A DNA stretch of 64,000 nt from Fidelibacterota bacterium (GCA_016784025.1 JADHVL010000011.1:62001-126000), one strand, 5' to 3'. Positions 17,737 to 26,881 are shown, counted from the stretch's first letter. Numbers and translations are program-made. The notes: generated from the sequence alone by a model not told the origin.

Positions 17737-18654
17737 CTAAAGACCGGGTGTTCTGTATGTTTCCAGAATACGGGGCTTCATATATTTTGAAGTCTTCACC
17801 AATTTCCCACCCTTGTTGTATACGTGAACTAATTTTGGTTGGTGCTTATCATTGTATTCATACACAGTCTCTTTGATCAGTTCAAGTTGTCGATCTTTTT
17901 CCACTTCCGTGAGCAGTTGTCCATATTCATTGTACCTACGAGAAATAAAAATACCGCGATCTTCATCCAAAACTTCCTCATGCTCCCGATATCCCTTAAC
18001 CGGGTGATAACTATATCGATAAAAAGCGATGAGCGAGTTATCCGAGAGGTAATGATCCTCATTTACAATCTGAATCTCATCGTTATAAATGGTTAGCCAA
18101 TAATCCCGTAAATCACCGTTGGGAAGAAAAAAATTGCGCCGTGATTTGTCAAGCCGATGCTCATAGTCGTAATAGTATTCAGTCGAACTTTCAATCTTGC
18201 GACCCAACCCCCAGGTTTCCTCCAGATATGGTTTTTGATTCATATCGTAATAAATAGTCAGTTTCTTTTCAAGGGTGTGAGACCGGGTGAACCACTGTTC
18301 ATCACGTTTTGTCACCCGTCCCTTTTCATAATGCCACTCTCGTGATATTCTGGGTGGACCGTTGTCAAAAAACTCTGTTTGTTGATGTCTTAGCAGTTGC
18401 CCTTGGCGGGTGTAAGTATAGTTGCTTTTTTTAACCAGGTTTTTTCCCGAAGAATAATATTTGGCTGAGGTGATCTGACCCTTGTCATCGCGCCTCACTT
18501 CAAAGTAATTCCCTCGTATTGAGTTGCGTTCTTTGAGGTGATTCAGAAACTCACGAGTGTGGGTATCGCCCTTCTTGTAGTAGGAAATTTTACCACCACT
18601 GCATCCGCTGATGAGCAGGGCAATTACAATTATGCTGGAGAGTCTAATGATCAC
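17737..18654 (-). CDS. Lipoprotein with Tyr/Asp-rich MORN-like strands, unknown function
   Basis: 305 residues; lipobox LISGC at about 14-18. The mature protein is made of repeating beta-hairpin units such as EVRRDDKGQITSAKYYSSGK, YTRQGQLLRHQQTEFFD, YNEYGQLLTEVEKDRQ and YNDKHQPKLVHVYNKGGK. The pattern resembles the YwqK/RHS-like 'text' repeats seen in many outer-membrane lipoproteins; I do not recognise a family with a function. The ATG overlaps the stop of the preceding coiled-coil gene by 4 bp. A smaller protein of similar texture is at 40675-41331. Confidence 0.7.
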   Translation of the reverse strand: MIIRLSSIIVIALLISGCSGGKISYYKKGDTHTREFLNHLKERNSIRGNYFEVRRDDKGQITSAKYYSSGKNLVKKSNYTYTRQGQLLRHQQTEFFDNGPPRISREWHYEKGRVTKRDEQWFTRSHTLEKKLTIYYDMNQKPYLEETWGLGRKIESSTEYYYDYEHRLDKSRRNFFLPNGDLRDYWLTIYNDEIQIVNEDHYLSDNSLIAFYRYSYHPVKGYREHEEVLDEDRGIFISRRYNEYGQLLTEVEKDRQLELIKETVYEYNDKHQPKLVHVYNKGGKLVKTSKYMKPRILETYRTPGL

Positions 18655-19331
18655 TTGGTGAACAGATAGAAATAAATAGCTGATCGACGGGCATCAACAA
18701 GTTCAATTTTGTCAGAACGAACTATTTCGTCGGCAATATCATACAGCTCATAGCGTGCATTATTATCCAAATTCTGATAGAATGTCAGAACCTGTCCATC
18801 GCTAAGGGCGTCAATAGTAAGGAGACGAGCCTGGTCCAGGGATTTACCCTCACGAACCAATTTTACAGAGGCTAAATCTATTGAGCGGGCACTGATCACC
18901 TGTAGTACTTCTGTTGAATCAGGCACTCCTTTGGGAGCGGATACTTTCTGGGTGACTTTGGGTTGTTGCATCCGTTTAGCCAGAGCATAGCGCTTACCGG
19001 GATCTTCTAATCGTTTGCTGATTTTAATAATGTCCAAGGTGATTTGATCAATTTTAACTCGAGACTCTACCTGTTTTTTCTTCAGACGAACCAATCTTAG
19101 ACTATCACGCTTGTTGAAGTCAGCACTGGGCGATTTAATTTCAGCTTCTATGCTGTAAGATCTGGCCTGTTCTGCTTTCAGCTTTGTCACCATCTCACTA
19201 AGTTTATCTATTTCACGGTGGAGAGCTCTTGTGTCAGAATCTTTTGATTGTGACTGAGCAACCAAGGGTGAAAGCATGATAATTATTAGCAAAATTGATC
19301 TGATGATCTTGTTTCTATTCATATTTAACAT
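18651..19331 (-). CDS. Exported coiled-coil protein, unknown function
   Basis: 226 residues with a signal peptide (KIIRSILLIIIMLSPLVAQS). After it comes a charged heptad region at about 30-115 (LHREIDKLSEMVTKLKAEQA; VRLKKKQVESRVKIDQITL), predicted coiled coil, then a helical C-terminal domain (QARLLTIDALSDGQVLTFYQ; ARYELYDIADEIV). First gene of the run 19331-17178; its stop overlaps the start of the lipoprotein gene. A second in-frame ATG at 19322 is possible. No family recognised; a periplasmic partner of the lipoprotein is an inference from coupling. Confidence 0.65.
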   Translation of the reverse strand: MLNMNRNKIIRSILLIIIMLSPLVAQSQSKDSDTRALHREIDKLSEMVTKLKAEQARSYSIEAEIKSPSADFNKRDSLRLVRLKKKQVESRVKIDQITLDIIKISKRLEDPGKRYALAKRMQQPKVTQKVSAPKGVPDSTEVLQVISARSIDLASVKLVREGKSLDQARLLTIDALSDGQVLTFYQNLDNNARYELYDIADEIVRSDKIELVDARRSAIYFYLFTK

Positions 19332-19433
19332 AACCCAACTCTCCTCAATACGATGCCTTTAAACTAACCCAACAGGTAAAACTGAGAAAGTATGAAATGT
19401 CTCTGAATCCATGAGATATTTATGGAATCAGAA

Positions 19434-19844
19434 TTAGAGAAGCTGTTTTTGGAACCAGTACTTTTGCTCACTACCCTCTAGAGCTGTCTTCACCAGAGTA
19501 TAGCTATTCTTCTTGCCGAGTTGAATCATTTCTGGAAATCGATCGAAGCTGGTAAAATATATGGTAGTAATACCCATTGCTTTAACCTGATGCTCCTGAA
19601 TATCCAGAAGGGCTTGAGCTATTCCCTGTCGACGATAGTCTTCATGCACTCCGCCTAACCAGGAAAAGAAGGTTTGAGCACCTTCTACCAAATATCCCAG
19701 TTTAAAACCAATTGGATTATCACCATCATAGGCGATTAAAAGGAGAGCATTCTGGTGTCGAATCTTTTCCAACCTAGATTCAGTAACTCTGGCTTTACCG
19801 AATATCATCCTTTCAAGTGAATTGACCATTTTTAGTTCGACCAC
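19434..19844 (-). CDS. GNAT-family N-acetyltransferase
   Basis: 136 residues. The acetyl-CoA-binding motif A is GVHEDYRRQGIAQALLD (Q/R-x-x-G-x-G/A form), preceded by the strand IGFKLGYLV and followed by ITTIYFTSFDRFPEMIQLGKKNSY, matching motif B. The N-terminal part is short. Substrate unknown. ATG at 19844. It stands alone between two intergenic gaps of about 100 bp. Confidence 0.8.
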   Translation of the reverse strand: MVELKMVNSLERMIFGKARVTESRLEKIRHQNALLLIAYDGDNPIGFKLGYLVEGAQTFFSWLGGVHEDYRRQGIAQALLDIQEHQVKAMGITTIYFTSFDRFPEMIQLGKKNSYTLVKTALEGSEQKYWFQKQLL

Positions 19845-19955
19845 TTCAGAACGAATTTTAATGAGAGGTAAAATTTAGACTATCTCCATTAATAGTTGCT
19901 AATATGAAAAAAGACTTACCCTGTCCAGATTTCCATCTAAATTTAGACTTTAGAT

Positions 19956-20861
19956 ATGAGTAAACAAAAGCCAAGAATACCGCGACATACGGAATGTCTA
20001 AACTGTGGCTCGCCCCTCAGTGCACAATTTTGTCCACAATGCGGGCAGAAGAACAAGGATTACAACCTCACTTTTAAGGATTTTTTCTCCGTTTTTTTGG
20101 AGGAACTCCTTGATGTTGATTCCCGTGTATTGAGATCGCTGAAACTTCTTTTTACCAAACCTGGATTCTTGACCTCTGAGTATGTGAAGGGCCGAAGAGT
20201 CAGGTATCTACCGCCTGTTCGAATTTATCTGGTAGCCAGTGTCCTCTTCTTCCTATCACTGACCCTTAACACTCTCCTTCCCAGTGTACAGAATAATGAA
20301 TTTTTTAAGGAAATTGCTGAAACAGGTGATCTTGATGATGCATTGGAAAATGCCCTGGAATCGAAACAGAATTCATTGACCAATAATGGATCTGGTTTGG
20401 TAGCCGTGGATCCTGACAGTTCGCATTCAGGCATGCAATTGTCTCTGGGGGAGAGCCAATACGATGTGAATCAAGGTGATTTTCTGTCAAATTTTAGCGA
20501 TAATTTTGCTAAAATGATGTTTCTGCTACTCCCAGTAGCAGCGCTTCAGCTCAAGGCGCTCTACTGGCGTAGAAAAAAACTATATATTGAGCATCTTGTT
20601 TTTAGCCTCCATGTCCATGCCTTTATTTTCAGCCTGCTTATTTTGACCATCATTTTCGACTTTAAGCTGACCATGTGGCTTGTGATAATTTCAAGTTTGA
20701 TCTACTTATACATCGCCATGAAGCAATTTTATGAGCAATCCTATGCCAAAACTGCATCGAAGATGGTATTGCTGCTCCTCAGCTATGGGGTTACCACGAT
20801 CCTGGTTATGACCCTCACACTGGTTGTCACAGCAGTTGGTCTGGTCATGGGCAATTCTTGA
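19956..20861 (+). CDS. DUF3667-like membrane protein with zinc ribbon
   Basis: 301 residues. A Cys4 zinc ribbon opens the protein (ECLNCGSPLSAQFCPQCGQK, Cys at 14, 17, 26 and 29), followed by the family block DVDSRVLRSLKLLFTKPGFLTSEYVKGRRVRYLPPVRIYLVAS (given in pieces elsewhere in the family as R-x-Y-x-P-P-x-R-x-Y). Then a membrane helix at about 92-110, an extracytoplasmic or cytosolic loop, and four C-terminal helices. DUF3667 is of unknown function and frequent in FCB bacteria. Six bp separate it from the next gene, probably an operon. Confidence 0.8.
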   Translation: MSKQKPRIPRHTECLNCGSPLSAQFCPQCGQKNKDYNLTFKDFFSVFLEELLDVDSRVLRSLKLLFTKPGFLTSEYVKGRRVRYLPPVRIYLVASVLFFLSLTLNTLLPSVQNNEFFKEIAETGDLDDALENALESKQNSLTNNGSGLVAVDPDSSHSGMQLSLGESQYDVNQGDFLSNFSDNFAKMMFLLLPVAALQLKALYWRRKKLYIEHLVFSLHVHAFIFSLLILTIIFDFKLTMWLVIISSLIYLYIAMKQFYEQSYAKTASKMVLLLLSYGVTTILVMTLTLVVTAVGLVMGNS

Positions 20862-20867
20862 TATATC

Positions 20868-21446
20868 ATGTTTGAATTCTTAACCCAGACGTTTAATGCT
20901 TCCCTCATTGCAGTTACTCAATTGTTCCTGTCTTCTGTGGTTACCTCAAATCCATGGTTTGAAGGGCTTGACCTGCAATACTCTGGTATAAAACATGAGA
21001 TTGTGTGTAGCACCAAACTAGCTGATTCATTTACTGAGACCCTGGATGATGTGTTGCTATCTGGAGAAAATATTACCCTTCATTTTCGCTTTGAACTCTT
21101 TGCTCCTGGCGTAGCTACACCAATTCAGATAAAGGAAGTCGTAAATGGGTTTCGTTTTGATGAGGAGACAGAGAGCTATTATCTCTTGAACTCAGAAAAT
21201 GGCGAACTGGAGCGTTTTTTCACAATTGAGGCTGCCAAGGATACCTATATTTCTGTCAGCAATCTTGTGATTGTGAATACCGAGGGTCTCTCAGGTGAAC
21301 AAGATTATTTTGTACAGGTGACTGCTTTTCTTGATCCGATTAAACTAGATGATATGAGCGAGTCAGTGAACCTGATGTTAAGATGGGCTAGCGTGAGACC
21401 CACCATTGTATCGGATAAATTCAGGATTCAAGCCAGGGCTACCTAG
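20868..21446 (+). CDS. Small exported protein, DUF4390-like
   Basis: 192 residues. A hydrophobic N-terminus (FNASLIAVTQLFLSSVVTS) is a weak signal or anchor. The middle part, with FTETLDDVLLSGENITLHFRF followed by a segment ending NGFRFDEETESYYLL, has the layout of DUF4390 proteins (a 'L-x-x-G-x-x-L-x-F' strand then a Y-x-L segment). The match is by memory and weak. It lies 6 bp after the DUF3667 gene and ends convergent with manA. Confidence 0.55.
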   Translation: MFEFLTQTFNASLIAVTQLFLSSVVTSNPWFEGLDLQYSGIKHEIVCSTKLADSFTETLDDVLLSGENITLHFRFELFAPGVATPIQIKEVVNGFRFDEETESYYLLNSENGELERFFTIEAAKDTYISVSNLVIVNTEGLSGEQDYFVQVTAFLDPIKLDDMSESVNLMLRWASVRPTIVSDKFRIQARAT

Positions 21447-21452
21447 TAACAG

Positions 21453-22667
21453 CTAGGGAATTTCAACCAGATAAAGTTTCGAATCCAAGCGAGCTAACAT
21501 ATCGAATTCACTTAGGCTTGCTGGCGTGATAAAAGAGTGACCCTGTTTCAATATACAGGTACAGGAGTTGTTTTCCCCACCCCAGTGTAAGCTGAGCTCA
21601 CCTTCTACAACCAAAAACATGGTCAGACTGGTTCGCGACGTGAATAATTCAGATTGTCCCTCAGCTAGAACAAGTGCTTTTATTCTGAACTCAGATACAG
21701 GTGAAGCATACTCACTCAGATGGCCCTGCCTGGATTGTGTGACTCGAAAATCAGAACCGCCATCATATACAAGTATATCTTGGAGTGCCTTTGCATCGCA
21801 AAACTTGCTGGTCAATCCCAGTCGCACGACATTGTCAGAATTTGCCATACACTCAATGATATTGCCCTTCAAGTAGGCATGGGGGACACCAGGAGCTAGA
21901 AAAACAGCTTCACCAGGTCCCAGTTCGACTCTATTCAACAAGAATATAAACAGAAGCCCAAGATCCTCAGCTCCGTGCTTCTCAAACTGGTCAAGGAAAA
22001 GTATCTCCGCTTCATCGGGGTTGCTTTTTTGGCTGAGGCGTTGTTGAATATGGTTTGTGGTGCGGGCAATTAATTTTCTGTCATGCTCCTCAATATGAAA
22101 CAGCTCTTGAAGTCCTTCTTTGAGAGTTACAGTGGGTCCGGAATTACGATTTATCAATGATCTGAATTCAGGGCAAGTTTCCAACAAGGCAGAAAATTCC
22201 TGATCCGAGATAAACCCAACGAGAGCATCTAGATGGTCAATCGCAATGGCGATCTCTGGTTTGTGATTATTATCCGGATAGTGCTCCGGATCAAGCTGGT
22301 GTAGACTTTCAGCTTGACGTTTATTTGGGTGAGCTTGAATACTCAGAGCTTCTCCAGCAGACAGCACCTTAAACAGATATGGGAGAGCGGATTGATTCCC
22401 ATCTTTGGATAACCTTTCCTGGGGTCTCTCCGAAATCCACTTGGCAAGACTCAGGGGACCTTCTTCAAGGTCAACAATGGATGAAGGTGCATTTGGGTGA
22501 ACTCCCATCCATAATTCAGCATAGGGCTGACCAGATTCCGGAATGATCCCCAGCAGCTTTGTGATATATGCCTCCTGGTCCCGGGTGCCCCAGGCATAGT
22601 TCTGAATAGTGTTCTCCAGGCGAAAAGGTCGTGAGGATTGACAGTCCGTGTTTTTCTCATTTGGCAT
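21453..22667 (-). CDS. manA: Mannose-6-phosphate isomerase, class I
   Basis: Cytosolic zinc enzyme that interconverts fructose-6-phosphate and mannose-6-phosphate. 404 residues. Seen: NYAWGTRDQEAY at the N-terminus, YAELWMGVHP, the zinc-ligand segments SIQAHPNKRQAE (Q and H) and HKPEIAIAI (E), and later FLAPGVPHAYLKGNIIECMANSDNVVRLG with the fourth ligand His. C-terminal cupin finishes the protein. ATG at 22667. It probably works with the phosphomannomutase at 10.3 kb toward GDP-mannose, though the genes are not adjacent. Confidence 0.94.
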   Translation of the reverse strand: MPNEKNTDCQSSRPFRLENTIQNYAWGTRDQEAYITKLLGIIPESGQPYAELWMGVHPNAPSSIVDLEEGPLSLAKWISERPQERLSKDGNQSALPYLFKVLSAGEALSIQAHPNKRQAESLHQLDPEHYPDNNHKPEIAIAIDHLDALVGFISDQEFSALLETCPEFRSLINRNSGPTVTLKEGLQELFHIEEHDRKLIARTTNHIQQRLSQKSNPDEAEILFLDQFEKHGAEDLGLLFIFLLNRVELGPGEAVFLAPGVPHAYLKGNIIECMANSDNVVRLGLTSKFCDAKALQDILVYDGGSDFRVTQSRQGHLSEYASPVSEFRIKALVLAEGQSELFTSRTSLTMFLVVEGELSLHWGGENNSCTCILKQGHSFITPASLSEFDMLARLDSKLYLVEIP

Positions 22668-22753
22668 GATGAAAATTATTCAGCAGTCATGCCGTCTACA
22701 ATGACAATTACCTGTGGTGGTAATATTGAAATTCTTCAGGATCATATATCCCA

Positions 22754-22795
22754 GTATTTTAAAAATACCATATATTTAATATAATATTAAATATA
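22754..22795. promoter_or_regulatory. Two adjacent AT palindromes in a divergent gap
   Basis: 22754-22768 is GTATTTT-A-AAAATAC (7-bp arms), and 22771-22795 is a perfect palindrome with 12-bp arms (TATATTTAATAT / ATATTAAATATA) about a single central A. Both lie between manA (minus) and the gene at 22911 (plus), where divergent promoters must be. An operator or an AT-rich binding site for a nucleoid protein is plausible. Confidence 0.4.
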
Positions 22796-22910
22796 ACATA
22801 AATAGTTCTTGCCAAATCAATAGGAAACATTATTTTTAATCAAATCAAAAACACAATTGAATGCACCAATTACAACCCTGTTAAAAGCATACAAAACATG
22901 GGAAAGTCTT

Positions 22911-23819
22911 ATGATTCATACCCAAAAATCCAAGGCCCGCTTATTTTTCACTTATCTAAAGGACAAAACTGAACTTTTCCTTTACGTGAAGCCACACGGA
23001 ACCTCCGGAAGTGAAATGACGTATAGGCGGGCTCCTGGAGATGCAGCTATGAATTTGCGCATCCAGGCTATTCTGGATCATGCAAAAGTTCATAACTCTG
23101 ATACTGAAATCTGGATAATGTTGTATCCACCTGAAATATACACAACCACAATGTACATCCCATCTCATGCCTCCAACAGCGAAGTGAAGACCTTGATCCA
23201 TGAGCAAATATTTTCTACACTATCATACCCAATCAACTATGATTGGGAAAATTATCACATCACTTCGCATGAAAATGGGCATAACGAAAATATGGTGACA
23301 GTAACCATTCTGGGGAAAGATGTACTCCCCAGAATACAAGATTTATTGGATGACAATTTTGACAGGGTGAGATTTATTGGGGATGGGCTGCAATTTCTGA
23401 ATATTGAAAGTACCTTTTTCCAGCAGTTACGGGGACAAACATATAAGATGATACTGCCATATGATGAAATGTACTATACCGCGGCTTTTCGATCAGGACT
23501 TCATGTTGAAAGCTCGGTCCTCACCCATGCCTGCTCATCATCGTTTGGAAATTATGAATTGAATCAACAACAGGTATATCTGGATATTCGTCAGAAGAAA
23601 AATCTCATTCATCAACCTGGAATTCAACCTGTCGTCCCCTGCTCAGAATGGCAGAGTGCACGTTTGACATCGGCTGCTTTTCCAACCTGGTTTATTGCCA
23701 GAAACAGTCTACTTCAGGGCGAAAAAGTTAGTTTTGTCAGGCCTGGTCCCGACATAGAAGAACCATCAGAGAGGAAACGCTTAACCAGGAAGTTTGAGGC
23801 TATTCACTTACTGGACTGA
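22911..23819 (+). CDS. Unknown protein, possible PilM/actin-fold relative
   Basis: 302 residues from the ATG at 22911, chosen because GGGAAAG precedes it; the frame is open to a TTG at 22857. I do not recognise a family. Residues about 85-120 (TTMYIPSHASNSEVKTLIHEQ, ending in SYPINYDWENYHI) recall the PilM/GspL SHS2 region, where a helix before Y-P-x-x-x-x-x-D-Y enters a shared strand, and VTVTILGKDVLPRIQDLLDD then 'FIGDGLQFLNIE' fits the following unit. The phosphate loops of actin-like ATPases are not obvious. No pilus genes are nearby. It overlaps the convergent YwaF gene by 12 bp. Confidence 0.6.
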   Translation: MIHTQKSKARLFFTYLKDKTELFLYVKPHGTSGSEMTYRRAPGDAAMNLRIQAILDHAKVHNSDTEIWIMLYPPEIYTTTMYIPSHASNSEVKTLIHEQIFSTLSYPINYDWENYHITSHENGHNENMVTVTILGKDVLPRIQDLLDDNFDRVRFIGDGLQFLNIESTFFQQLRGQTYKMILPYDEMYYTAAFRSGLHVESSVLTHACSSSFGNYELNQQQVYLDIRQKKNLIHQPGIQPVVPCSEWQSARLTSAAFPTWFIARNSLLQGEKVSFVRPGPDIEEPSERKRLTRKFEAIHLLD

Positions 23820-24566
23820 AGCAGGTTTAGAACGATGTTTTTCTATGAGGTCTTTTAGTGCAAAAGGGGAGTAGTATATATAGAAAGAAATCACTGCGAC
23901 CACCTCGAGAGACAGAATGTACCAGGGCCAGGGACCTAGGACATCAATCAGCGATCCGTTCACTGGTTTATAGCAAATAAATAAATAGTTACCATCAGTT
24001 ACATAGTTAAATCCTGCAATGAAAACCAAATAGATGTTGGTGATTCCCATAACCTTCCAGATGGAACGATGGGTGGGACGCAAGCCCCCGATCCAGGTCA
24101 TGTAAAGACTGGCAAAGATTAAAGCTCCGTGCGAAAAGAAGAATTGAAAAAAGCGAAAATGTGGATATCCGTAAGGCCCAATATCAGGAGTCAGCAGGGC
24201 TTGAATGGCTCCGCCCAGCCCCCAAAAATACACCAGTTCATATAATAGGTAATTACGATTAATTAAAAGAAATGCAGCTAGCACAATTCCAACACCACAC
24301 AGGTGTAATGGTAGGGTACTACCCGCATCCCAGGTTCCAATACTTAAATGCCAAATATTTAGACTCAATTCCTGGCCTAGGAGCAGAATAGCCACGAACC
24401 AGCGAGTCCGTAGGTCTATCTTTGGGGAAGAAAACCAATCTCGCTTTAGCCATAAAGCAAAGAAAACACCCAAAAGAATAAGAAGTGCTATCCAATGAGG
24501 TGGTGAGAAAAAGACAAAGGCGTGACCTGGATATTCCAGTGAGAATGGACCAGTTGTTGAAGTCAT
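23808..24566 (-). CDS. YwaF-like integral membrane protein (TIGR02206 type)
   Basis: About 252 residues from the ATG at 24566, preferred over the upstream ATG at 24599 because it overlaps the glpK stop by 4 bp. Six or seven hydrophobic helices. The layout LPLHLCGVGIVLAAFLLINR, YFWGLGGAIQALLTPDIG, and FFQFFFSHGALIFASLYM is that of the YwaF/TIGR02206 family (conserved LPLxLC, GxxQAxLTPD and HG). Function unknown. It is the last gene of the lipase-glpK operon, so a lipid or osmotic role could be guessed but is not shown. Confidence 0.8.
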   Translation of the reverse strand: MTSTTGPFSLEYPGHAFVFFSPPHWIALLILLGVFFALWLKRDWFSSPKIDLRTRWFVAILLLGQELSLNIWHLSIGTWDAGSTLPLHLCGVGIVLAAFLLINRNYLLYELVYFWGLGGAIQALLTPDIGPYGYPHFRFFQFFFSHGALIFASLYMTWIGGLRPTHRSIWKVMGITNIYLVFIAGFNYVTDGNYLFICYKPVNGSLIDVLGPWPWYILSLEVVAVISFYIYYSPFALKDLIEKHRSKPASVQ

Positions 24567-26011
24567 CTTGTTACCGTCTGTTTGATAGCAGCATTCCATC
24601 CCCCGATCAGAGAATCCCGCTGGTTCTCAGCTATTTCTGGAGCAAAAATGGTCTTCTGGGAGGCGAAGGATTTCAGTGTGTCCTTATCCCAGATTCCAAT
24701 TCCAAGTCCCGCCAGATAAGCCACCCCAAGAGCCGTCGTTTCTACATATTGAACCCTTTGAACCTCAATTTGCAGCATATCTGCCTGGAATTGCATGAGG
24801 AAATTGTTTTCAGTTGCTCCTCCATCTACAGCAAGTGAAGTGATGTTGACTCCAGTCTCTTTTTCCATAGTCTGAATAACATCATAAGTCTGGTAAGCCA
24901 TGGCTTCCAGGCTGGCTCGTATGATATGATTTTTATTGGATCCTCGGGTGAGTCCTGTGAGCATTCCCCGTGCGTCCATATCCCAGTAGGGTGCACCTAA
25001 TCCCGTAAAGGCTGGTACCAGATATACACCATCTGTGTCAGTCACAGCTAAAGCAGCCGCTTCACTCTCAGCTGCAGTCTTGATGAGGCCCAATTCATCC
25101 CTGAGCCATTGAATGGCTGCACCAGCAATAAAAATCGAACCCTCAAGCGCGTAACACGGCTTGCCTGCAGGATCTGCTGCCAGCGTTGTGATTAATCCGT
25201 ACTCCGAGTCTATAGCTTCAGAACCCGTATTCATCATGATAAAACAACCCGTGCCATAGGTGTTTTTAGTCTCACCCTTCCGAAAACATTGCTGTCCGTA
25301 CAGAGAGGCTTGCTGGTCTCCAGCTACTCCACGAATGGGAATCCCATTCAGTTCTGAGAGGGCCGAAACAACCCCATAATCGTCTGAGGAATTTTTTACT
25401 TCAGGGAGGATGTTCGCAGGGACGCCCAAAAGATTGCAAAGTTCTACATCCCACGATTTCTCATGAATATTAAAAAGCATGGTTCGTGAGGCATTGGAAT
25501 AATCTGTTGCATGTACTTTTCCGGTGGTGAGCTTCCATATCAACCAGGTATCGATGGTACCAAATTTTAAATTTTGATCAGGATGAATTGATGCATGATT
25601 CAATATCCATTGAGCTTTTGTCCCGCTAAAGTAAGCGTCCAGCGGCAAGCCGGTCTTTTCTTTTATCAGCTTCTTTTGTGGTTCCAAATTCTCACAAATG
25701 GACGCTGTTCGTCGACATTGCCAGACGATGGCATTGTAAACAGGTATACCCGTGTCAGCATCCCAGATGATAGTGGTCTCTCTCTGATTGGTGATACCGA
25801 CAGCATCAATGGTTTCTGAACGGGAAGAGCAAATTTCCCCAACACATTCAACCACAGTTTCCCAGATTTCTTCTGGATCATGCTCCACCCAACCACGCTG
25901 CGGGTAAAATTGCTGAAACTCATGGTAGGTTTTTGCGAGAATCTGTCCTTCAGAACCTACCAGAATGACGGTTGTGCCAGTGGTGCCCTGATCTATGGAA
26001 AGTATGGCCAT
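24563..26011 (-). CDS. glpK: Glycerol kinase
   Basis: ATP-dependent cytosolic kinase producing glycerol-3-phosphate. 482 residues, slightly shorter than the usual 495-500. Seen: ATP-site start ILSIDQGTTGTTVILV, QFYPQRGWVEHDPEEIW, ITNQRETTIIWD, VWQCRRTA, GTIDTWLIWKL, TDYSNASRT, GVAGDQQASLYGQ, KNTYGTGCF, FTGLGAPYWD, and DGGATENNFLMQFQADML. ATG follows directly after the lipase stop. Together the two genes form a monoacylglycerol-to-glycerol-3-phosphate route. No glpF or glpD is in the window. Confidence 0.96.
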   Translation of the reverse strand: MAILSIDQGTTGTTVILVGSEGQILAKTYHEFQQFYPQRGWVEHDPEEIWETVVECVGEICSSRSETIDAVGITNQRETTIIWDADTGIPVYNAIVWQCRRTASICENLEPQKKLIKEKTGLPLDAYFSGTKAQWILNHASIHPDQNLKFGTIDTWLIWKLTTGKVHATDYSNASRTMLFNIHEKSWDVELCNLLGVPANILPEVKNSSDDYGVVSALSELNGIPIRGVAGDQQASLYGQQCFRKGETKNTYGTGCFIMMNTGSEAIDSEYGLITTLAADPAGKPCYALEGSIFIAGAAIQWLRDELGLIKTAAESEAAALAVTDTDGVYLVPAFTGLGAPYWDMDARGMLTGLTRGSNKNHIIRASLEAMAYQTYDVIQTMEKETGVNITSLAVDGGATENNFLMQFQADMLQIEVQRVQYVETTALGVAYLAGLGIGIWDKDTLKSFASQKTIFAPEIAENQRDSLIGGWNAAIKQTVTR

Positions 26012-26854
26012 CTAAATGTGAGTGTTTAGCCAATTGATGATATCCTTTTTTACTTCATCTTGCTCTGGCTCATTCAGTATTTCATGATATAAGCCTTCAT
26101 ATATTTTCAGGGTTTTATCTGAAGAACTCACATTGGCATAGAGCATTTCGCTACCACTTACATCGGCAAGCTTATCAGCGGAGCCATGCATAATCAGGAT
26201 GGGAAGATCAATAACCTGGGAACGTGCAGAAATAGTCTTGGTGGCATTCAGTAGCTCTGCTCCCGTTCGGGCCAGGATACCTCCTCGATAATTGAGAGGA
26301 TCCTCATCGTAGGCCTTTACAACCTCAGGATCTTTTGAAATATCAGTACTTTCCAATTTTATAACAGGAAGTTTGGGGAGAATGGCACTAATCACACCGG
26401 ATATTTTTTGGAGAAAGGGTGAAATGTCGTCACTGACCTTAACTGAAGGTCCACTTAGAAGCACTCCCTTTACCTCAGGATTCCTTTCGATGGTGAACAG
26501 GGTAACGATGCCACCACCCATGCTGTGTCCGAACAGGAAAAGAGGTAGGTCGGGATAACTGCTTTTCGTGCGATTCAGAACTTCTTGAAGATCGTTGAGG
26601 TAGTCTTGGAAAGAGTTGATATAATTTCGTTTGCCTGAGGATTTTCCGTGACCTCGTAAATCAAAACCTACGACGGTATAGCCGGCATCTACCAGGGATT
26701 GGGCAACATGAGCATAGCGACCAGAATGTTCTGCCACTCCATGAGTTATCAGAACCACCCCTTTGGATTCCTTACAGGGCCAGGTTTGTTCAAAGATATC
26801 AAAATTATCTGCCGTTGTAAAAGTTGCCTCAGATGGAATAGCTAACACAGTCAT
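26012..26854 (-). CDS. Monoacylglycerol lipase-like alpha/beta hydrolase
   Basis: 280 residues. Matches the Serine aminopeptidase S33/MGL group: ITHGVAEHSGRYAHVAQSL (oxyanion HG), GFDLRGHGKSSGKRNYI, nucleophile elbow FGHSMGGG near residue 111, LPILIMHGSADKLADVSGS (Asp) and GLYHEILNEPEQDEV (His). No signal peptide, so cytosolic. Its stop codon is directly followed by the glpK start, and the likely product glycerol feeds glpK. Start ATG at 26854 with GGGGAAAT upstream. An inverted repeat lies just before it. Confidence 0.88.
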   Translation of the reverse strand: MTVLAIPSEATFTTADNFDIFEQTWPCKESKGVVLITHGVAEHSGRYAHVAQSLVDAGYTVVGFDLRGHGKSSGKRNYINSFQDYLNDLQEVLNRTKSSYPDLPLFLFGHSMGGGIVTLFTIERNPEVKGVLLSGPSVKVSDDISPFLQKISGVISAILPKLPVIKLESTDISKDPEVVKAYDEDPLNYRGGILARTGAELLNATKTISARSQVIDLPILIMHGSADKLADVSGSEMLYANVSSSDKTLKIYEGLYHEILNEPEQDEVKKDIINWLNTHI

Positions 26855-26865
26855 GATTTCCCCTT

Positions 26866-26881
26866 AATACCTTATGGTATT
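26866..26881. promoter_or_regulatory. Inverted repeat upstream of lipase-glpK operon
   Basis: AATACC-TTAT-GGTATT, perfect 6-bp arms, 11 bp upstream of the lipase ATG. A possible operator or short 5' UTR hairpin; nothing known links it to glycerol control. Confidence 0.3.

Noticed and set aside
17737-19331. Toxin-antitoxin pair
   Set aside because: Both products have export signals and are too long for such a pair.
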